Assembly: GCF_002119805.1 (NCBI RefSeq)
Contig: NZ_CP021059.1
Coordinates: forward strand, 496,001-560,000
DNA from: Macrococcoides canis
Lineage (GTDB): Bacteria > Bacillota > Bacilli > Staphylococcales > Staphylococcaceae
Reading direction: 5' to 3'
Length of the DNA: 64,000 nucleotides
The notes below the pieces were generated by a model. That model saw only the letters and a list, made by a program, of their open reading frames with translations. It did no database searches and was not told the origin of the DNA. A program made the position numbers and the translations under genes. This document shows, piece by piece, positions 34,613 to 43,386 of this stretch; position 1 is the stretch's first letter, and each line of letters opens with the position of its first letter.

Positions 34613-35372
34613 ATATCATATTCAATATCATCTTAATTGCAGCAAGGGCAATCAATAATGCTAGTATTACTCTTAATAATTGCTGGTTTGTCTTCTTTGA
34701 TACTTTCGTTCCGATAGGCGCAAATATCAGGCTTGCGATGACTAATGGAATCATCATTACAAAATCGATCTGACCTGTCATCGACTTCATGAAAAATGTG
34801 CCAATGGATGAGATAAATGCAATCACAATGCTGCTTGCAACAACACTTCTGAATGGTGCTTTAAATATTGCAAGCAATACAGGTACAATAATGAATGCAC
34901 CCCCTGCACCAACGATTCCTGAGAGTATTCCTATCGCAAGTGCGGTGATAAATAGTGCGATTTTATTAAATGTTGTACGCTCATTCTCTGGTTTTACTTT
35001 GACGAACATTAAGAACACGGCAAGTATGGCTAAAAATGTATAGACGATATTGATTAATGATGCATCAAATATGGAAGCACTATATGCCCCGATTAAACTT
35101 CCAAGCAATATACCAGAGCCCATTGGTACAATAATCTCTTTATTGAGGTCAGGATTATTGCGTTGACTCATGCTGCCGCTCATCGTACTAAAGAATACTT
35201 GTGCTGCCGTAAGTCCGGATGCAATTTCAGGTGTTATCGTATATCCGAATACCGGTGGAATAAATAGCAGCATCGGATAAATTACAATAGCGCCCCCGAT
35301 TCCGACAAGTCCTGATATGAATGCACCAAATGCCCCAATTAAAGAGAGGATTAAGATTAAAGACGTGTCCAT
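34611..35372 (-). CDS. tauE: TauE/SafE-family sulfite/thiosulfate exporter of the cst locus
   Basis: A 253-residue membrane protein of the TSUP family with about eight helices and the two duplicated motifs GAFGAFISGLVGIGGAIVIYP (in shortened form GLVGIGGAIV, near residue 22) and GILSGIVGAGGAFIIVP (near 150). In staphylococcal cst operons TauE is thought to export sulfite or thiosulfate produced during persulfide detoxification. It overlaps the rhodanese gene by 16 nt and is third in the cstR-rhodanese-tauE transcript. Confidence 0.88.
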   Translation of the reverse strand: MDTSLILILSLIGAFGAFISGLVGIGGAIVIYPMLLFIPPVFGYTITPEIASGLTAAQVFFSTMSGSMSQRNNPDLNKEIIVPMGSGILLGSLIGAYSASIFDASLINIVYTFLAILAVFLMFVKVKPENERTTFNKIALFITALAIGILSGIVGAGGAFIIVPVLLAIFKAPFRSVVASSIVIAFISSIGTFFMKSMTGQIDFVMMIPLVIASLIFAPIGTKVSKKTNQQLLRVILALLIALAAIKMILNMI

Positions 35373-35647
35373 TCAATCATGCCGCCTTGGACATTTGTCG
35401 TCTTAATATCGAATTGTTGCAAATAGTCACATGCCATACCACTTCGGTTACCTGAACGACAAATAATGATGTAGTCATCTTCTTTATTAAAGTCACTTAT
35501 ATGCTGATCCAGTTCAGATAATGGAATATTTTTGGCTTTTTTAATATGTCCCGCTTCAAATTCATCAATTTCTCTAACATCGATTAACTGTATTTTAGCA
35601 TTTTGTTCTAATAACTGTTTTAAACTTTTTACTGTAATTGTATTCAT
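35357..35647 (-). CDS. Single-domain rhodanese sulfurtransferase
   Basis: A 96-residue rhodanese with the active-site loop ICRSGNRSGMA, where Cys carries the persulfide, and the CH2A-like IDVREIDEFEAGHIKKAKNIP. It transfers sulfane sulfur to or from thiols. It is placed between cstR and tauE, 5 nt after cstR, and overlaps tauE, so expression is coupled to persulfide stress. Confidence 0.92.
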   Translation of the reverse strand: MNTITVKSLKQLLEQNAKIQLIDVREIDEFEAGHIKKAKNIPLSELDQHISDFNKEDDYIIICRSGNRSGMACDYLQQFDIKTTNVQGGMIEWTRL

Positions 35648-35652
35648 ATGTG

Positions 35653-35913
35653 TTACCTGCTCTTTATCAGTAGATTTACTGCTTCTTTTACAAGATCGTC
35701 AGTATCCGTATTATTTTTTACGTTCTCTTTTACACATTCTGCTAGATTCTCACTTACGATGACGCCGATTAATCGTTCAATCCCGCTTCTGGAAGCACTA
35801 AGCTGTGTTACGACATCTTTGCAGTCTTTGTTTTCTTCCATCATCTTCAGCACACCATTTAATTGTCCTTGTAATCGCTTTAGACGATTAATTTGATTTT
35901 TATCATATTTCAT
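35653..35913 (-). CDS. cstR: CstR, CsoR-family persulfide-sensing repressor
   Basis: An 86-residue all-helical repressor. The two reactive cysteines fall at Cys31 (ENKDCKD) and Cys60 (LAECVKE), the positions used by S. aureus CstR to form sulfur bridges. The histidine that would make a copper-binding CsoR site is Asn56 here. CstR releases DNA on reaction with persulfides. It is divergent from the CoA-disulfide-reductase fusion, with three operator-like palindromes between. Confidence 0.92.
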   Translation of the reverse strand: MKYDKNQINRLKRLQGQLNGVLKMMEENKDCKDVVTQLSASRSGIERLIGVIVSENLAECVKENVKNNTDTDDLVKEAVNLLIKSR

Positions 35914-35950
35914 AGCAATCCTTCTTTCTCATTTGTTGATATCCATACTA

Positions 35951-36043
35951 TATACCCCGCTAGGTATATATGTCAATAAAAAATACCCCGTAAGGTATTT
36001 GACAAATGATTATTGTTCGTTGTATGATACCCCCATAGGTATA
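35951..36043. promoter_or_regulatory. Three CstR-type operators and the divergent cst promoters
   Basis: Three 18-bp sites of the form ATACCCC-N2-4-GGTAT occur at 35951-35968, 35982-35999 and 36026-36043. On the plus strand TTGACA (35999-36004) and TATGAT (36023-36028), 18 bp apart, form a promoter whose boxes touch sites 2 and 3. On the minus strand TTGACA (35976-35971) with a TATAGT/TATATA box places site 1 inside the cstR promoter spacer. Repressor binding would therefore close both promoters. Confidence 0.82.
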
Positions 36044-36061
36044 AAACGAGGAGGAAACAAA

Positions 36062-38500
36062 GTGAGAAAGATTATGATTATCGGTGGCGTTGCAGGTGGT
36101 GCATCTGTAGCAGCACGTTTAAGACGATTAAATGAACAAGATGAAATAACTATTATTGAAAGAGGTCCGCATGTATCATTTGCAAACTGTGGATTACCTT
36201 ATTACATCGGTGATGAAATAAAAGATAGAGATAAATTATTAATTCAAACACCTGAATTGATGAATAACCGTATGAATATTAACGTCAGAACGAATACGGA
36301 AGCAACTCAGATCAATCCGGATAATAAAACAGTCTTACTTAAAACACAGAATGGGGTTGAAGAAGCTTCATATGATGTTCTTATCCTTTCGATGGGAGCG
36401 CGTGCGATTGAAGTACCGATTGAAGGTGCACAAGAAAGCCATGTCTTTACTTTAAGAAATATTCCGGATATGGATAAAATAAAATCTTATATAAACGCGC
36501 GCAATGTAAAAACAGCGACTGTTGTTGGCGGAGGCTTTATTGGATTAGAGATGGCTGAGAACTTACATGCTTTGGGAATTGATGTAACACTTTTTGAGCT
36601 TGGTGATCAAGTAATGCCAGGCATGGATAAAGATATGACAAAATTATTAGAAACACATATGCTGCAGCGTGGTGTTCACTTAAAATTAAAATCTTCGATA
36701 AATAAGATTAATGAAAACAGTGTCATTGCAGAAAACGGGGAAGTCATTCAAAGTGATATGGTCATTATGGCAATTGGAGTTGTACCTGAATCGACAATCG
36801 CCCAGAAAGCAGGTATAGAGACGGGCGTTAAAGGCGCTATCAAGACAAATGATGTCTTTAAAACATCAATAAAAGATATTTATGCTATTGGTGATGTTGC
36901 CGAGATTACACATAAGATTTCACAGCAGGACGTGCATATCCCGCTTGCGTGGATTGCGAATCGAGAAGGGCGTCTTCTTGCGGACCACCTTAATGGAAAG
37001 CAGATTGATAAGATAAAACCGATCGGCACAGCAATTGCAAAAGTATTTGATCTTACTGCAGCAAGCACAGGTCTTAATGAACGTACATTGAAGATGCAGG
37101 GACTTGATTATCATATTATTCATGTATCTGGACAATCGAATGCGACATATTATCCAGGTGCTGAACCGATGACGATCAAAGCGCTGTTTAGTCCGGAAGG
37201 TAAAATTTATGGTGCGCAGATTGTAGGACGTAAAGGTGTCGATAAACGTATCGATTTAATTGCGAGCGCCATGACTTTTAATCAGGATATTAGAAGCTTA
37301 GCTCAAATTGAAATTGCATATGCACCGCCATTTTCTTCTGCAAAAGATCCGGTAAACATGGTGGGTTATATTGCACAAAACGTGCTGGATGATGAGATGA
37401 AGATGGTTCAATACGATGAAATTGAAAATTTTAATCAAATTATCGATGTACGTGAACCGATTGAATATGAAATGGGCACTATAGAAAGCGCAAAGAATAT
37501 ACCACTAGGCACACTGCGAGACCGTCTAGCGGACCTTGATAAAGATGAAACCGTAGCCATCTTCTGTCAAGTTGGCCAGCGTGGCTATAATGCAGCGCGT
37601 ATATTACAGAATAATGGGTTTGATGTCGTCAATCTTGATGGTGGATATAAACATTACAAAGCGATGCATGAAACGGTAAGTACACCGGAAGTAAAAGCAG
37701 TTGAACAAGCACAGACTGAAGAACATAATAAGAAGGAGCAGCCGATGAAAAAAGAAGATAGACGTATTATAGAGGCGAGCGGACTACAGTGTCCTGGAGC
37801 AATTCTAAAAGTAAAAGAAAATATGGATGAAATGAAAGACGGAGAACAGCTTGAAATCCATGTGACGGATTTCGGTTTCTGTACAGATATCGAAGCTTGG
37901 GCGAAGAATACAGGAAATACAATAATCAGTAATGAAACAAAAGATGGTAAAGTCGTTGCAGTTGTTCAAAAAGGAGCAGACTTACCGGTAAATGTGATGA
38001 ACGATAAAGAAGGACATCAGCTTGTCGAAACGAAGAATGGTGCAACGATGGTTGTATTCAGTGGTGATCTTGATAAGGCATTAGCATCATTTATTATTGC
38101 AACGGGTGCTGCATCATACGGTAAAGAAGTGACGATGTTCTTCACATTCTGGGGCCTTAACGTCATTAAGAAACCAGGAGTGACGATCGCAAAAGAAGGA
38201 CTCGATAAAATGTTCAGCAAGATGATGCCGAAACATGCAGGACAACTTCCGATTTCTAAGATGAATATGGGTGGAGCAGGTGCACGTATGATTCGTCACG
38301 TAATGAACAAGAAGAAAGTAGATTCTTTAGAAACGATGATCGAAAAAGCGCAATCGATGGGCATTAAAATGGTTGCTTGTACGATGAGTATGGATATTAT
38401 GGCAGTGACAAAAGAAGAACTGATCGATGGCGTTGAATACGGCGGCGTTGCAACATATCTTGGTGATACAGAACAATCAAACTTAAACTTATTTATTTAG
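36062..38500 (+). CDS. Four-domain fusion: CoA-disulfide reductase - rhodanese - TusA - DsrE (CstA-like)
   Basis: An 812-residue enzyme starting at GTG 36062 behind GAGGAGG. Residues 1-445 form an FAD/NAD(P) CoA-disulfide or CoA-persulfide reductase (GGVAGGASVAARLRR; active Cys43 in FANCGLPYY; second dinucleotide fold VVGGGFIGLEMAE). A rhodanese follows (about 455-545, FCQVGQRGYNA), then TusA (about 575-645, GLQCPGAILK) and a DsrE-like domain (about 660-812, FTFWGLNVIKKPG, VACTMSMDIM). The last three resemble S. aureus CstA. The fusion could pass sulfane sulfur from carrier thiols to reduction. Under CstR control. Confidence 0.9.
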   Translation: MRKIMIIGGVAGGASVAARLRRLNEQDEITIIERGPHVSFANCGLPYYIGDEIKDRDKLLIQTPELMNNRMNINVRTNTEATQINPDNKTVLLKTQNGVEEASYDVLILSMGARAIEVPIEGAQESHVFTLRNIPDMDKIKSYINARNVKTATVVGGGFIGLEMAENLHALGIDVTLFELGDQVMPGMDKDMTKLLETHMLQRGVHLKLKSSINKINENSVIAENGEVIQSDMVIMAIGVVPESTIAQKAGIETGVKGAIKTNDVFKTSIKDIYAIGDVAEITHKISQQDVHIPLAWIANREGRLLADHLNGKQIDKIKPIGTAIAKVFDLTAASTGLNERTLKMQGLDYHIIHVSGQSNATYYPGAEPMTIKALFSPEGKIYGAQIVGRKGVDKRIDLIASAMTFNQDIRSLAQIEIAYAPPFSSAKDPVNMVGYIAQNVLDDEMKMVQYDEIENFNQIIDVREPIEYEMGTIESAKNIPLGTLRDRLADLDKDETVAIFCQVGQRGYNAARILQNNGFDVVNLDGGYKHYKAMHETVSTPEVKAVEQAQTEEHNKKEQPMKKEDRRIIEASGLQCPGAILKVKENMDEMKDGEQLEIHVTDFGFCTDIEAWAKNTGNTIISNETKDGKVVAVVQKGADLPVNVMNDKEGHQLVETKNGATMVVFSGDLDKALASFIIATGAASYGKEVTMFFTFWGLNVIKKPGVTIAKEGLDKMFSKMMPKHAGQLPISKMNMGGAGARMIRHVMNKKKVDSLETMIEKAQSMGIKMVACTMSMDIMAVTKEELIDGVEYGGVATYLGDTEQSNLNLFI

Positions 38501-38510
38501 GAGGCATATG

Positions 38511-39824
38511 ATGTATTTTAAACAATTTTTTAACGAACAGCTTGCACAGTATTCTTATTTAGTAGGGTGTCAAAAAACAGGAGAAGCTATTGTCATTGAT
38601 CCGTTACGTGATGTTACACCTTATATAGAGGCAGCAGAAAAAGAAGGACTACGCATTACGCATGTGACTGAAACACATATTCATGCAGACTTCGCATCAG
38701 GTATAAGAGAAGTCATCAACATGGGAGCACAAGGCTATGTTTCTGGGCATGGGGGTAAAGACTGGACGTATCAGGACATTGAAGCAGACATTATCCATGA
38801 AGGAGATGTTATTAAAGTAGGGAATGTGAAGCTTGAAGTAATGCATACGCTTGGACATACTCCTGAAAGTATTAGTTTCTTGCTCTATGATAATGGCATG
38901 GATGTTCCGATGGGACTATTTACAGGAGACTTCATCTTTGTCGGTGATGTTGGACGTCCTGATTTATTAGAAGAAGCGGCTGGGATCAAAGATACGACTG
39001 AAGTCGGCGCAAAACAGATGTTTGAATCGCTGAAGAAGATGGATGACCTTCCAGATTTCATTCAAATATGGCCAGGTCATGGCGCAGGTAGTGCATGTGG
39101 GAAATCATTAGGCGCTGTACCGATGACGACACTCGGCTATGAACGTGCAAATGGATGGGCATTCCAGATTGAAGATGAGGATGCATTCGTCAAAGCATTG
39201 ACGAGCGATCAGCCGGAACCTCCATTCTACTTTGCTGAGATGAAGCGTATAAATCGTGACGGTGTAGCGCTTATGCATCACAATATCGTAACACCAGTAG
39301 AGACTATTACAGAACAGGCGATAGATCTAAGAGCAAAAGAAAGCTACGCAAAGAATATGTCAGAAGGCATCAATGTACCATACAATAAGAAGTTTCTATC
39401 ATTTGCAGGATGGTATTTAGATTACAGTCGCCCATTACAGCTTGTTGGAGAATTTGATGAAGTGCAGCAAGCAGCGCATGATTTGAAGATGATAGGTTTT
39501 GACGATGTTCATACTTATGTTAATGTCGCTGATGGACCTGCATATCAAACAATCGAACCAGAAGCATTTAAACAGCTGAATAAAGATGATATCAATATTT
39601 TGGATGTGCGCACGAAAAAAGAATGGAATGAAGGACACTTTGACGGTGCTGCACATGTGCATTACGGAAAACTGCAAAAAATTACTATCCCGTTTGCTAA
39701 AGATGAAACAATATATGTGCATTGTCAGTCAGGTGTTAGAAGCGCGATTGCGATGAGTATTCTAGAAAATGAAGGCTATACGAATTTAATCAATGTGAAC
39801 GGTGGCTATGCTGCTGTAAAATAA
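38511..39824 (+). CDS. cstB: CstB-like persulfide dioxygenase-rhodanese
   Basis: A 437-residue protein. The N-terminal metallo-beta-lactamase fold of the ETHE1/persulfide dioxygenase type has ETHIHADFASG as the metal motif, further ligands in HTLGHTPESIS and TGDFIFVGDVGRPD. A middle segment precedes a C-terminal rhodanese with the active loop VHCQSGVRSAIA. CstB converts persulfides to sulfite/thiosulfate. Of two adjacent ATGs, the one at 38511 has the better spacing to AGGAGG. It follows the fusion gene by 10 nt. Confidence 0.93.
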   Translation: MYFKQFFNEQLAQYSYLVGCQKTGEAIVIDPLRDVTPYIEAAEKEGLRITHVTETHIHADFASGIREVINMGAQGYVSGHGGKDWTYQDIEADIIHEGDVIKVGNVKLEVMHTLGHTPESISFLLYDNGMDVPMGLFTGDFIFVGDVGRPDLLEEAAGIKDTTEVGAKQMFESLKKMDDLPDFIQIWPGHGAGSACGKSLGAVPMTTLGYERANGWAFQIEDEDAFVKALTSDQPEPPFYFAEMKRINRDGVALMHHNIVTPVETITEQAIDLRAKESYAKNMSEGINVPYNKKFLSFAGWYLDYSRPLQLVGEFDEVQQAAHDLKMIGFDDVHTYVNVADGPAYQTIEPEAFKQLNKDDINILDVRTKKEWNEGHFDGAAHVHYGKLQKITIPFAKDETIYVHCQSGVRSAIAMSILENEGYTNLINVNGGYAAVK

Positions 39825-39856
39825 AAAAGATGACAGGAGATTCCTGTCATCTTTTT
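39825..39856 (+). terminator. Terminator of the cst operon
   Basis: AGATGACAGGA / TCCTGTCATCT with a short loop and TTTTT. Confidence 0.9.
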
Positions 39857-39862
39857 ATTGTG

Positions 39863-40018
39863 CTCGTGTCAAACCGCTCGTGTCACGACCTTTTATTGAC
39901 GGCGTTCCACTCGCAGACACTTCGATAAAATCAAAAAGACGGTAAGAAATAAAAACCATTTCCTACCGTCTTTTCGTGATTTTACTCGTGTCACACCGCT
40001 CGTGTCACGACCTTTTAT
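39863..40018. repeat. Pair of 34-bp direct repeats flanking a terminator
   Basis: CTCGTGTCA-A/C-ACCGCTCGTG-TCACGACCTTTTATT occurs at 39863-39896 and again at 39985-40018 with one mismatch. The second copy runs into the stop codon of the TcaA-like gene. Each copy itself contains CTCGTGTCA twice. The hairpin at 39934-39974 lies between them. Confidence 0.85.
39934..39974. terminator. Bidirectional terminator for the TcaA-like gene
   Basis: AAAAGACGGTAAGAAAT / ATTTCCTACCGTCTTTT forms a stem with one mismatch. On the minus strand it ends in T residues, about 40 nt past the TcaA-like stop. Confidence 0.82.
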
Positions 40019-41550
40019 TTAATCCAAGGGTCACTGTCTTCCTCAGCTTTTTGAGTTAAATATTTGATTGTATCACTATTTTCCATAACGATGACTAATA
40101 CGAATTTGTTTCCACGTGTACCATCGATATAGTATACAGTGTCGCCATCTTCATTTTTAGCAGTATGTTTAGGTGGTCCGAAGAATTCTTCGATATTTTC
40201 TAGATCCCAAGTTTCATATGAATCTGGAACGATTAATATACGTTTAACTTTGTCTTCATCATCATATTCGATACCCATATTTCCATAGGCTTTAAAGTTT
40301 TCTTTGCTAGAATCGATATATTCTGAATCATCACCTAATAGATCTTCGACTTCGTCTTTCGTCATTCCAACTTTAACATCCTGGAATTCGTCGATATGGA
40401 TAGCACGTGTATATCCATCGATAAATTCATCACTCGTTAAGCTGATTGAACGACGTTCACTTTGTTCTTCTTCTTTTTTCGCTTGCTTTTCGTAATTCTC
40501 TTCTTTGTATTTTGAGATAAGCGCTTCATCAAATGTTACCGTAACTTCTTGCGGCATATTGTCTTCTGTCTTTTCGATTGTTACTTTTTCTGTAGTAGAT
40601 TCAAATTCTTTATCGTCAGCTGTACCTTTAGCCTGAACTTCAACTTCTTCGCCAATTTCAAAAGGTCCTACTGTATATGAATCTTCTCCAGTTTTTGCTT
40701 CTTTACCATTGATGAATATTTTATACTCGCCATCATCTAGATAGTATGTACCTTCTGGAGAAATATGCAGATAAGTATATTCAAAGTCTTCTTTTGCTGT
40801 CATACCAGTACCCATATCGACAATAAGATTACCTTTGAACTTCTTACCTTCAACTTCTTTCGTTGCAGGAATTGTATAATTTCCGATAGGTAGGTTACCG
40901 AGTTTTACTGTTTCGCCACTTTCAAGATTAGCTGTCTTTTCTTTGCCGTTTAATTTATACGTTAATTTACTGATTTCCTTGGCATAGACAGAAACCTCAT
41001 GTGATGGAATATTGAATGCATATTTTTGGAATAGACCGAAAGCTTTTCCATCTTGTGCAATCTTCATCAATTCATCTCCGTCTTCATCTGTTACTGAAGT
41101 CATTGGATAATCCGTCTGTTTCATTGAAGCGGTATTCGTTTTAATATTTTCCATGAATGTACGTGCTTCATCATTTGTATATAAGTAATTGATAAATGCT
41201 TTTGCTTCAGTTTTGCCTATTGCTTCATCACCGCTCGTTACAAGGCTGCTCAATTTCTCAGCATCTTTATTTTTCACGGCATCTGCTACTTTGTTCGCAA
41301 CTGACGTAGGGTCGTACTGACCTTGTATCAATTTATAAATTCCAAATAATAATGCAAGTGCTGCAAGTGCACCGATAATTATGGCTTTCGTCTTCTTATC
41401 CATAGGTTTACGTGGTGCAGGCGCTGGGGCAGGTGCAGCTGTATGATTCACATGTTGAGTATTCTGAATAGGTGCTACAGGAGTTCCGCAATTTGTACAG
41501 ACTTTCTGGCCGGGCTTTATTTCGTTACCGCATTTGCTACAATACTTCAT
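40015..41550 (-). CDS. TcaA/YvbJ-like zinc-ribbon membrane protein
   Basis: A 511-residue protein. A cytoplasmic zinc ribbon (Cys4, Cys7, Cys18, Cys21) and an Ala/Pro-rich linker lead to one membrane helix (about 54-72). The extracytoplasmic part begins with TcaA-like domains (about 80-345, DPTSVANKVADAVKNKD and SPEGTYYLDDGEYKIFING in shortened form SPEGTYYLDDG). A charged coil follows (about 350-380), then a C-terminal domain with VGMTKDEVEDLLGDD, YGNMGIEYDDEDKVKRIL and FFGPPKH, which is not the usual TcaA ending and matches the lipoprotein at 7297-8340. TcaA affects glycopeptide susceptibility in S. aureus; the role here is inferred. Confidence 0.82.
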   Translation of the reverse strand: MKYCSKCGNEIKPGQKVCTNCGTPVAPIQNTQHVNHTAAPAPAPAPRKPMDKKTKAIIIGALAALALLFGIYKLIQGQYDPTSVANKVADAVKNKDAEKLSSLVTSGDEAIGKTEAKAFINYLYTNDEARTFMENIKTNTASMKQTDYPMTSVTDEDGDELMKIAQDGKAFGLFQKYAFNIPSHEVSVYAKEISKLTYKLNGKEKTANLESGETVKLGNLPIGNYTIPATKEVEGKKFKGNLIVDMGTGMTAKEDFEYTYLHISPEGTYYLDDGEYKIFINGKEAKTGEDSYTVGPFEIGEEVEVQAKGTADDKEFESTTEKVTIEKTEDNMPQEVTVTFDEALISKYKEENYEKQAKKEEEQSERRSISLTSDEFIDGYTRAIHIDEFQDVKVGMTKDEVEDLLGDDSEYIDSSKENFKAYGNMGIEYDDEDKVKRILIVPDSYETWDLENIEEFFGPPKHTAKNEDGDTVYYIDGTRGNKFVLVIVMENSDTIKYLTQKAEEDSDPWIK

Positions 41551-41568
41551 AATACAAAACTCCTTCTA

Positions 41569-42549
41569 TTAGTTATTAAATAATCCATCAAATAATTCGC
41601 CAAATTCTCCTAACTGGCTTTGAACGATACTTGTAATAATCGCGGTAATCAGATCCATAGCGATATGTTTAAAGATGATTAAAGCAATTAATGTAATGAT
41701 TGCGTAGATTGTAATAATAAGATAAGTAGGAATCTTGCTGGCAATACGTGCTGAATACTTACTGATTAAATAGATGCCTGAGAAAATTAATAATAGTACA
41801 CCGATGAATGTCAGTGCAGATGCAATTTTGTATGAATCTACAACATAAAGTAATAACCCTAAGGCGATAAAGATAATACTATAAACATTGATGAGAACGA
41901 AATCAGACAATGCTTTAGCAAATGTTAATCCATTATTGATTAAGAATTTAGAAAGTAAGAATGTAGCAAGGAATAAAATTGCTAATAACAAAAAGCTGCT
42001 AAATAGTAATTTTGTAATGATATCACCTTTTGACGTTCCGTAATATCCAACTTCATCAGGTATAGCAATGGCTAATAAAATACCTACAATAATCAATCCC
42101 GCAAGTATGAGAATCGCGCTTAATGCTGGTGTGAAGTGATGGTTACTCGTTACTTCCTCATCGTGTGCACGAAATGCTTGTCTAAAGAAGCCTTTACCTT
42201 CATTTACTAACGCTTTCGATTGTTCGTTTACTTGTTCTTTATTGATGATTGGTGGTGCCTGATGTGCCTGCTGTGTAGGTGGTACTTGATGTGTCTGTTG
42301 AGTTTGTTGTGTTTGTTGCGTAGTCTGTTGTTGGGTTACTTGAGGTTGTTCTTGTTGTTCATTATGTATTACGCTGTCTTTCTTTGGTTCATATGTTACT
42401 GTACTGTCTGTTACTGTACTGTCTGTTGCTGATTGACTTTCAGTTTGTGTCAATTTTTCTTGAGCACGTTGCGCACGAAGATCATTTCCGCATTCGCCGC
42501 AAAATGCATCGTTAATGCCGACTTCGTTATTACATTGATTACATCTCAT
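41569..42549 (-). CDS. Zinc-ribbon membrane protein with Gln/Thr-rich linker
   Basis: A 326-residue protein from ATG 42549 behind AGGAGGAAAT. The N-terminal zinc ribbon has Cys3, Cys6, Cys17 and Cys20, followed by a low-complexity Gln/Thr/His/Pro linker (about 30-110) and six hydrophobic helices (about 140-320) resembling Yip1-type or DUF-like membrane domains. It is 19 nt upstream of the TcaA-like gene and likely co-transcribed. The matching zinc ribbons suggest a shared partner. Function unknown. Confidence 0.8.
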   Translation of the reverse strand: MRCNQCNNEVGINDAFCGECGNDLRAQRAQEKLTQTESQSATDSTVTDSTVTYEPKKDSVIHNEQQEQPQVTQQQTTQQTQQTQQTHQVPPTQQAHQAPPIINKEQVNEQSKALVNEGKGFFRQAFRAHDEEVTSNHHFTPALSAILILAGLIIVGILLAIAIPDEVGYYGTSKGDIITKLLFSSFLLLAILFLATFLLSKFLINNGLTFAKALSDFVLINVYSIIFIALGLLLYVVDSYKIASALTFIGVLLLIFSGIYLISKYSARIASKIPTYLIITIYAIITLIALIIFKHIAMDLITAIITSIVQSQLGEFGELFDGLFNN

Positions 42550-42721
42550 TATATTTCCTCCTAATATATATTTTCTTTTCAATTATAGAATAAAAATACA
42601 CTGTATACTATGTAAAAAATGAAAATATATGAAAGATTCTTACAATCTTATACAATTATCCATTATTTTTATGTTAGTTTTAATTAGTTTAGTTATTGAT
42701 GAAAAATGCATTTATGTATGT

Positions 42722-42752
42722 AAAAAAAAGACACCCAAATTTCGGATGTCTT
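42722..42752 (-). terminator. Terminator of the queD-like/pcp operon
   Basis: On the minus strand AAGACATCC / GGGTGTCTT (one wobble), followed by eight T. The left arm overlaps the pcp stop codon. Confidence 0.82.
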
Positions 42753-43386
42753 AATGAATACGACCAGTAGTGTATTTGATATCTTCCTGATAGGTGAGTG
42801 CTGCTTCAATTGCATGATGTAATGCTTCTGTAATTGCTGCGATTGGCAGAGAAGGGTGTGTATCTGTTTGTTCAGGTGCGAAAGGCACGTGGATGAAGCC
42901 CCCGCGAATTGAAGGAAATTCATTTTGTATCATATATAATAATTGATACATGATTTCATTGCAGACAAATGTTCCTGCGCTATAAGAAATTTCAGCAGGA
43001 ATCTCGTGATCCTGTATACTTTTAACCATCGCTTTTACAGGTAAATTTGAAAAGTAAGCATTTTCTCCGTCTTCTTGTATCGTTTTACCTGAAGGCTGCA
43101 CGCCATCATTATCAGGAATTCTTGCTTCTATAAGATTGATTGCAACTTGTTCGACTGAAATTTTATCACGCCCTCCTGCTTGTCCGACACAGATGACGAT
43201 TTCAGGAAAGTTCTGCATGATAGTCTCCTTTAAAGATGCAGCACCTTTTTCGAAGGCTGTTGGAAGTTCAAGCTTGATGATTTCAGCATCCAGAATAGTA
43301 TCTGGTAACTGACGTACTGCTTCAAATGATGGATTCAATGTTTCATTATTAAATGGATCAAAGCCGGTAACAATTACACGTCTCAT
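42751..43386 (-). CDS. pcp: Pyrrolidone-carboxylate peptidase (pyroglutamyl peptidase I)
   Basis: A 211-residue cysteine peptidase of family C15. The opening VIVTGFDPFNNETLNPS is diagnostic, VICVGQAGGRDKISVEQVA includes the catalytic Glu, YSAGTFVCNEIMYQLLY has the nucleophilic Cys, and RGGFIHVPFAPEQ the catalytic His. It removes N-terminal pyroglutamate from peptides in the cytoplasm. Its ATG overlaps the upstream gene by 4 nt. Confidence 0.95.
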   Translation of the reverse strand: MRRVIVTGFDPFNNETLNPSFEAVRQLPDTILDAEIIKLELPTAFEKGAASLKETIMQNFPEIVICVGQAGGRDKISVEQVAINLIEARIPDNDGVQPSGKTIQEDGENAYFSNLPVKAMVKSIQDHEIPAEISYSAGTFVCNEIMYQLLYMIQNEFPSIRGGFIHVPFAPEQTDTHPSLPIAAITEALHHAIEAALTYQEDIKYTTGRIH

